64,000 nt of DNA from Triatoma infestans (taxonomy: Eukaryota > Arthropoda > Insecta > Hemiptera > Reduviidae), in the NCBI GenBank assembly GCA_011037195.1, contig JAAEAF010000100.1:310001-374000 (forward strand). Direction: 5' to 3'. The position numbers and the translations under genes were made by a program. The notes below the pieces were generated by a model. That model was given only the letters and a program-made list of their open reading frames with translations, did not search any database and was not told the DNA's origin. Below are positions 58,191 through 64,000 of this stretch, piece after piece. Numbering within the stretch: position 1 is the stretch's first letter; each line of letters opens with the position of its first letter.

Positions 58191-58610
58191 ATAGTTGAAA
58201 AGAAAATACTGATACCAAATTCCAAATTTGAAGAAAACTGGTCTACCGGAAGTGTGACTTTAAAGAATAGATTCTTGAGTTTCTTTTTTCTTTAATTTTC
58301 TCGAAAACAGCTACAACGATTTTTTTTAAAAATTAGGTATAGATTTCTTAACAGTTCAGGGGATTGTGAGGAATCTGTGACGTTAAATTATAAATGTTAT
58401 TTTGTTATGTATATTGTTATTGGCGCTGTCTTGTGGACTACAATGTAATGACTTCAAGGACTGCCTGTCATGGATGGGTGTATGAAACCTTACCATTTCT
58501 GTATTTAATTAGGGCAAATAATTAAAATTTGATGTTAAAAGAAAAGTTTACAATTGCATAAAATGCGTTAAATGAAATTGTGGTGTGTATGTTTACTATC
58601 AGATTTTTTT
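58190..58610 (+). repeat. Dispersed inverted-end repeat, body and long tail
   Basis: gaagaaaactggtctaccgg, aagtgtgactttaaagaata, ctcgaaaacagctacaacga, tcttgtggactacaatgtaa, tatcagattttttttc. Confidence 0.8.
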
Positions 58611-59000
58611 TCCCCCCACTGCTTTTCCCTGACCAGGTGAGAGAAAGTATGAATACGAGAAGCAAAGGTTGTAGAGAGCTCCAAGCTAACTTGGATATTG
58701 ATTCCAACATAGAGCCCTATAGCAATGAGGTAAGCCGAAATGTGTGGGATTCTGTGTAGTACAACGTCCTCGGCGAGATGCTTCACACTCTATCACTCTG
58801 TCTCTCTCTTTGGTTCTTCTGTCTCTCTCTCTCTCCTTTACTTCCTTGAACGTTCTTGCCGATCTAACCATGCCATCACCAACCAAGTTCTTCCACCACT
58901 ACTGCCAATAACACTCTTATATATACTCTTTCCATGTCTGTGTGCCAAATCCATTCTTCTATCCGCTCTACCCCTACTCCACACTACCAGCAGGTTCTTT
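58610..59000. other. Pyrimidine-rich unique tract, no gene called
   Basis: Repeated ctctctct runs within moderately GC-rich sequence. Open frames on both strands overlap and look low in complexity. Confidence 0.3.
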
Positions 59001-59244
59001 CACTGTGAAAAATCATCCTATTCAATTGACAATAACAAGGTTTATTTTCCTATATCGTTTGGCATATATTCAATAGAGTGCGCTATGTGTTATTTTCCCA
59101 TGTCATGTTTTTCCACTCGCGTTTTTCATCCATTTATTTTCTTATATATTTATTTAATGACATATTATGTAATATTTTTCTTTAATATAGATTATTTCAA
59201 ATTTATAATCCAATTATTTCTGTCATAACAGAAAATTCACTTAA

Positions 59245-59275
59245 ATGGTATGAAACACTCACACGACTTTCTGAA
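59245..59275 (-). repeat. Dispersed-repeat tail end
   Basis: tatgaaacactcacacgact, then diverges. Confidence 0.7.
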
Positions 59276-60089
59276 TGGATTATCCTGTCAATAATATTAA
59301 TAATTTATAGTTTTCAGTTTATTGTTACTATTATTTGTATGATTACTATTATAATAAGTATCTTCATTAAAACTGAAATTATACAATAGTAATAAAGGCC
59401 TAACAGTTAATAATCTGATCTAGCAAACTGCATCTATATTGTACAATAACCGGCATCAAGTTATTAAATATACTTTGAAATAGAAGGTACATCATTTGAA
59501 GTGTAACCGCTACAACAGTTAAACGTATAATTGCTGTTAGTAATTTCTAGTTTGTCCCTTCTCTCTCGGTTTCTGTTTATTACTTGTTCATTTTAGCTCA
59601 AACTGGCCAAATTCATCTGACCAGAGGTCAATCTTTCACAATACTCCCACATCATGACGTGTTTAATTCAGATTGTATAATCGGTCGGTAAAGAGAGCCA
59701 TTATGTTAATTCTTCTGGAAGAGGCAATTAATCAAACAAAAATTGTAGCCATCCCAAACATAAATAATAAAAAAAAATTAATAATTCATCAAAAATGTCT
59801 TTAATCTTATTTTTTTTGCATAAATATTGAATCAGTCTGTTTATAACAAATGATTGTTATTATCGATTATCATTTCCTTTAATTTTAATTTTTTTAAATT
59901 TTTTCAATAATTTTTACTTTACTGTTTTTTTTTGTAATGGGAGTTATAAAAGTTTTTTTGTTTAATAATTGAAATCAACTTCTTTTTCAATCTAAACATT
60001 TTTGACTGTTTCCTTCATTGTTAATTATATTTTGTCTCATCCTTAATTTACTTATTATCTCCTTCCTGAAATATACTCGTATTTGCCCA

Positions 60090-60470
60090 GTCACTATTTT
60101 CAAGCAACCTCAGTATTGGGCATTCGTATTTCCATCATTGCACACTGAATCTTGGCAATGCCTATTCTGTATAATTCCTGCGGCAAGTAATCATGTCCAT
60201 TGCGCGATCTAAAGCAAGCTAAAATATCCTTCTGGCTAACGTTGGCGGCACTCTACCATCAGGATTCAATAGAGACGATCACTTCTTCCCTTGTAGAGGC
60301 TTTCTCCCTGACTCTATCTGAGCAACTATCACTCTATCCGCATTTACAGCGTTTACGATCCGTTTTTCGAAACGATATATTAAACGGAATTCGGGTTGAG
60401 TCATTTCTGTCCCTACAAAGCGTGGCCATTTATCTGCGCTTGTTTCCGTCCACAATGTGAGATATCCATT
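60090..60470. other. GC-richer unidentified tract
   Basis: Both strands hold open frames (plus: LTLAALYHQDSIETITSSLV; minus: RFVGTEMTQPEFRLIYRFEK). Neither is recognised. Composition unlike the flanks suggests a once-coding fragment or element. Confidence 0.3.
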
Positions 60471-60964
60471 GTAATACAACTTTTTTCTTTGACAAATCAT
60501 TTCCTAATGAGTTCTATTTAGCAAGGTACATCGGTAGAAACCTTAATTGAATTGAAAGGCACAAGTTTCCTGGTAGAAACGTAAGTTTCGCCAATACTCC
60601 AATGAGTCTTTTCAGGATCGTTACACCTTAAAAGCTAATGGAGCAATAATTACCGTTATAAAATCCAACAATGTTATGAATAATATTTCTTATCTTGATT
60701 TTTATTTAATAATTTCAAGTATTTGCTCTCTCCTAGCCTTTTTTTTTTGCATTAAATATCAAAAAAGAGAGTATAAAATGAGTTCAACGTGTCTTTGCAG
60801 TGTTGTTCCAATGAAAAGTGTCCGTGTCATTTTACTCATTGTGCCAATCAGAGCTTTCTAACTAAAGTTTGGACAACTTTTATTTCTCATGGCCATCATT
60901 TTTAATACTTCAAAAAAAAAAAAAAAAAGTTATTTAATATTTTTTTTTAATTTTAATTTGTACG

Positions 60965-61700
60965 AGGGCTTTTATTACTTTCTCTTATTCCTAGCAACAG
61001 GAAGTATTACGATCGTGTGCAATATTCACCGGAAATACATTTTGTGAATATCAAGCTTGGTATTCCGTATAGTTATTACCACCGGTTTTCGACAAAATCC
61101 ATAAACAGGAAATGCAATTTTACTGAATGGCATTTTTCTTTTCAGTTTTTAGCGATGCTCTCGAAAAAGGATCAAATGATTTTCTTTAAACGTCGTAAAC
61201 TCTCTACACACATAAAAATGATTATTACTTTTTTTTTTGTAGCATTTTTTCTGGGAAAATCCAATTTTTGGGGGGAATTCTGAGGGAAAAATAACATTAG
61301 GCTTTCCCTCTAGAGTGCCACTTCAGTTTTAACACATGTTTAATATTAATATAGATTACAAGCATTAGTAGAATTCCAAATTTGGGGAAATCGGTTAATT
61401 GGAAATATGTCTTTACCGAAAAAGTGTTTTCAAATTTATTTCGAAACATATATTCATTTGTATGCACACTTTTATTTCATTTTAGATCGTTCTATGGAAT
61501 TATAGCTTTTAATTCGTGTTTATTCAGGGTTGGTTCCATCACACTTCTTCTTCCTGGCTGGTTAGGTACTTATCCCTCGCTATCTCCACAATTATTGTTG
61601 GGAAAATGAGTATAATCTGAAGTGTAAATAGTATTTTATCTTTTTATACGTAATTGTAAAAGTAAGAGAAAGTCGAGAAAGTGAGTGTTTCACATTTTTG
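60965..61700 (+). repeat. Dispersed inverted-end repeat, near full length
   Basis: Head tactttctcttattcctagc with aacaggaagtattacgatcg, gcaatattcaccggaaatac, block aacaggaaatgcaatttta, body unit (tttctttaaacgtcgtaaac), aatattaatatagattac, and tail aaaagtaagagaaagtcgag, gtgagtgtttcaca. Confidence 0.85.
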
Positions 61701-62089
61701 CCTAGCTGTAGGTGGGGCTTTAGTGGGAAAGCTTGGTAGTTGTAAGTTGTAGTCTATTCGTCCATATTGTACAGGTAAGCTTGACAGAAGAGATTAAGAA
61801 CTTGTTGAAAACAAACTTAGCGCTAGTAAGATCGGTATCTGCAACATAGTTCTCCCAGGAGCTTGTACTGGGTGCATTTCCTGAACAGAGGACTGAAAGA
61901 GTTAAAAGATAGACTATATTCTTATAGATAGATACTTTCTCTTAACTTGATAAACTATCTTCAAGCTTGGATTTATTAAACGTTTAGTTGCCCTTATTCG
62001 TTACCATGTGGCAATTTCTGTAGCTTACACTTGTTGATTTTTAGGACAAAGTAGTTAGCTGCATATGATCCCTGGACAACTCCATCTGC

Positions 62090-62700
62090 TAGAATTTTAT
62101 TCGATATTTACCATTTGTATAATACACCATAATAAGTAAATGTATTGAAGAGAATAGTCTTGGCATGATGGTCCTTGAGGAGAGAAGCTACCCAGTAGTA
62201 ACACTCCCGCTGTGATTCAGACTATGTTAGTCTAAGATGAGGTCGCTGGAACAGTGGCGGCTCAATTATATAGGAGGCAGATTTTGAATTAAAGGTTTAG
62301 GGCAAAGAGGAAGACATACATGGAACTTTCGATATTTAAATTTTGCAATTTCTGTAGCTTATAAGATGTTGAGATCTTTATGCAGAGTAGAGTTCGATAC
62401 ATAGAATTGGCAGAGTATTTTGGACTGAAAGGTCTGGATTTTCTGTGAATTTGACCGTTTGGTTGAAACCCACAGTTCAAGTTTGTAAGTCCATGTAGAG
62501 TTGTATATTAGTCGCTTATTTTCTCAGTGAGAGTTTCGATCGTCAGCCCATTAGTTTGTGTGCGGGTTCCAAGTTAGTATTTTGTCGATATACAATCCTA
62601 GGTATCGAACCAAGTTCACTGGAGAAAGTTGTATTGAGTTAAAGCTGGCAGGTGGACAAGTGAAGCGCCCTTACAGAGTAAATGTGATCTGTTGGCATTT
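62090..62700 (-). pseudogene. Jockey-like LINE C-terminal fragment
   Basis: On the minus strand: VRYLGLYIDKILTWNPHT, ENKRLIYNSTWTYKLELWVS, TKRSNSQKIQTFQSKILCQF, YVSNSTLHKDLNIL and AKFKYRKFHVCLPL, then a 3' part with YYWVASLLKDHHAKTILFN. It matches the 56095-56480 fragment in order and spacing, and so is likely the same element family. Frameshifts and stops throughout. Confidence 0.85.
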
Positions 62701-62759
62701 CATCAAGAAATTAATTAATATTTTTGGAATTAAATGTTTTTAAAAAGTGTGATATGTCT

Positions 62760-63180
62760 GGGGTAGGGGCTAAATTAGTCTGTGAAATTTAATGAATAGC
62801 TTTGGAAACATTTGAGAAAATGCCGCAAAAAAAAAGAAGAAACAAAAACCAGATATTTACTGCGATAATGGAAAAGAGCAAAATATCAAGATAGCAAATG
62901 AAATATACAACCATAGACATATCTCAAAGAATTTTAAATTTATTCCTTCTAGCAGTACGACATCATTTAAGATGCCGACTGTAAAGTTTTTAGCTCTTTG
63001 TTCATTATTAGATATTGTATTCATCTATATTCTTTTAGACAGTGGTTGCTCCATGATTAAGCGGGACCATATTATATGAAATGTTCATCTTTTATTTTCT
63101 AACAAAAATAAAAACAAAACAAAAATTCACTAACTCCTGCTCCACATGGAAAATCCCAAAGGAATTTTCTACTACAGAAT
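62760..63180. other. No gene recognised
   Basis: AT-rich; nothing assigned. Confidence 0.6.
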
Positions 63181-63318
63181 TTTTTTTTTTTTTTTACCCC
63201 TTTATTTAAAGGATAGCGCAGGGTGAATTGGGGGTGGATGAGATGTTGGTGGAAAAACTCAGGAGAGTGCGTGCTGGGTATTGTAGAATGACTGTGAGAT
63301 GTTCGTCTAAGTAAGGTT

Positions 63319-63376
<58 letters not shown>
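63319..63376 (+). repeat. TA then TG microsatellite
   Basis: About nine TA units followed by about 19 TG units. Confidence 0.97.
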
Positions 63377-63378
<2 letters not shown>

Positions 63379-63467
63379 GTTGTTGAGAGTACGATACAGG
63401 TATGGAGCAACCGAATGGGTTTTGCATCAGGACTTAGTTTGGTGTGCGTGGGTTTGTTTTTTTTTTT

Positions 63468-63489
63468 CTCTCTCTCTCTCTCTCTCTTT
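63468..63489 (+). repeat. CT microsatellite
   Basis: About eleven CT units after a T run. Confidence 0.95.
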
Positions 63490-64000
63490 CTGTTTCAAAA
63501 TGGAATATAACTTTTCAACCCTCTTATTCCATGGACCTACCAGAGATAACAATTTTTTATTTCATTTTTTCTATCTCTTTCTCACACAATCTCTCTCTCT
63601 CTTCCCGTATATATCCGCGTTGGCAAGTTGGCTTGACCACTTACTTACTGCCCTTAAAAACACACGCGCGCAATATAAACAGTTCAGTAATATAATCTGC
63701 AACCGGAGATAGTGGTTATATATAGTGCAATTATCTGCCACTGGAGGAAATTTACTTAGCTTCTCTCTTTTCCTTTGTATTATTATTATTATTTTACGAT
63801 TACACACTTTACAATCCGAAATCCTTCGAACAAAACTACCTGCCATGTGTCCAGTCGTACCATTCATGATGACTTAAATATTCCCTTTTCTTTCCGACTT
63901 AACCACAATCCATATAAGAAATTCCATAACACCTTAACCATATACTATAACCCTTTTGTTCTCGCCTCTTTTCCCAATCTCTCCCCGACAATTCTGCTAG

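Noticed and set aside
58740..59228. 162-codon plus-strand open frame
   Set aside because: Dominated by Ser/Leu/Phe from pyrimidine tracts, and a minus-strand frame overlaps; no domain.

Overview
This is an AT-rich eukaryotic nuclear window with no intact, recognisable host protein-coding gene. The non-LTR retrotransposons it carries (LOA-like, Jockey-like, RTE-like and CR1-like), a hAT transposon and several Penelope-like (PLE) remnants point to an invertebrate, most likely an arthropod and probably an insect. That assignment is inferred from element types, not from a marker gene. The sequence looks like intergenic or long-intron DNA.

Layout. 0-7 kb: a dispersed repeat family, two possible small exons on the minus strand (1742-2346), an RNase H fragment of a LINE (2530-3345) and a 5'-truncated PLE (6103-6859) inserted in one dispersed repeat with a 14-bp duplication. 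7-11 kb: a 42-base T run, an unexplained GC-richer tract and a decayed RTE-like LINE (8590-10851). 11.7-12.9 kb: a hAT transposon (11780-12866) with a perfect 8-bp target duplication, itself invaded by a 293-bp hairpin element with a 12-bp duplication. 14.4-15.3 kb: an 875-bp foldback element. 15.7-16.5 kb: a possible recursive splice site or exon and a tandem repeat containing a hairpin. 17-25 kb: a decayed LINE, a candidate exon at 20139-20393, microsatellites and dispersed repeats. 25-35 kb: two CR1-like LINE 3' ends, a LINE RNase H fragment and many dispersed repeats. 37.6-43.9 kb: an RTE-like LINE split by a nearly complete 5.0-kb LOA-like LINE with a 17-bp target duplication. 47-52 kb: a second hairpin element, a Jockey fragment, a PLE-type inverted-repeat insertion and two copies of a ~265-bp repeat. 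52-64 kb: large dispersed repeats, a SINE-like tRNA fragment, two Jockey fragments and microsatellites.

Three things stand out. First, a dispersed family with more than 25 copies here: the head has a CTCTTACT/AGTAAGAG hairpin, the body has subrepeats with recurrent ACCGGAAGT-like blocks, and the tail has a GTGTGA/TCACAC hairpin followed by T-rich DNA; head and tail share 15-bp inverted ends. Second, two ~260-295 bp insertions that fold into long hairpins, have 12-14 bp target duplications and carry hammerhead-ribozyme-like cores. Third, layered nesting of elements whose duplications allow the insertion order to be read.

The elements are not an operon or pathway. Nearly all carry frameshifts or stops, so the window is best read as a stratified record of transposition with a few candidate host exons left between.
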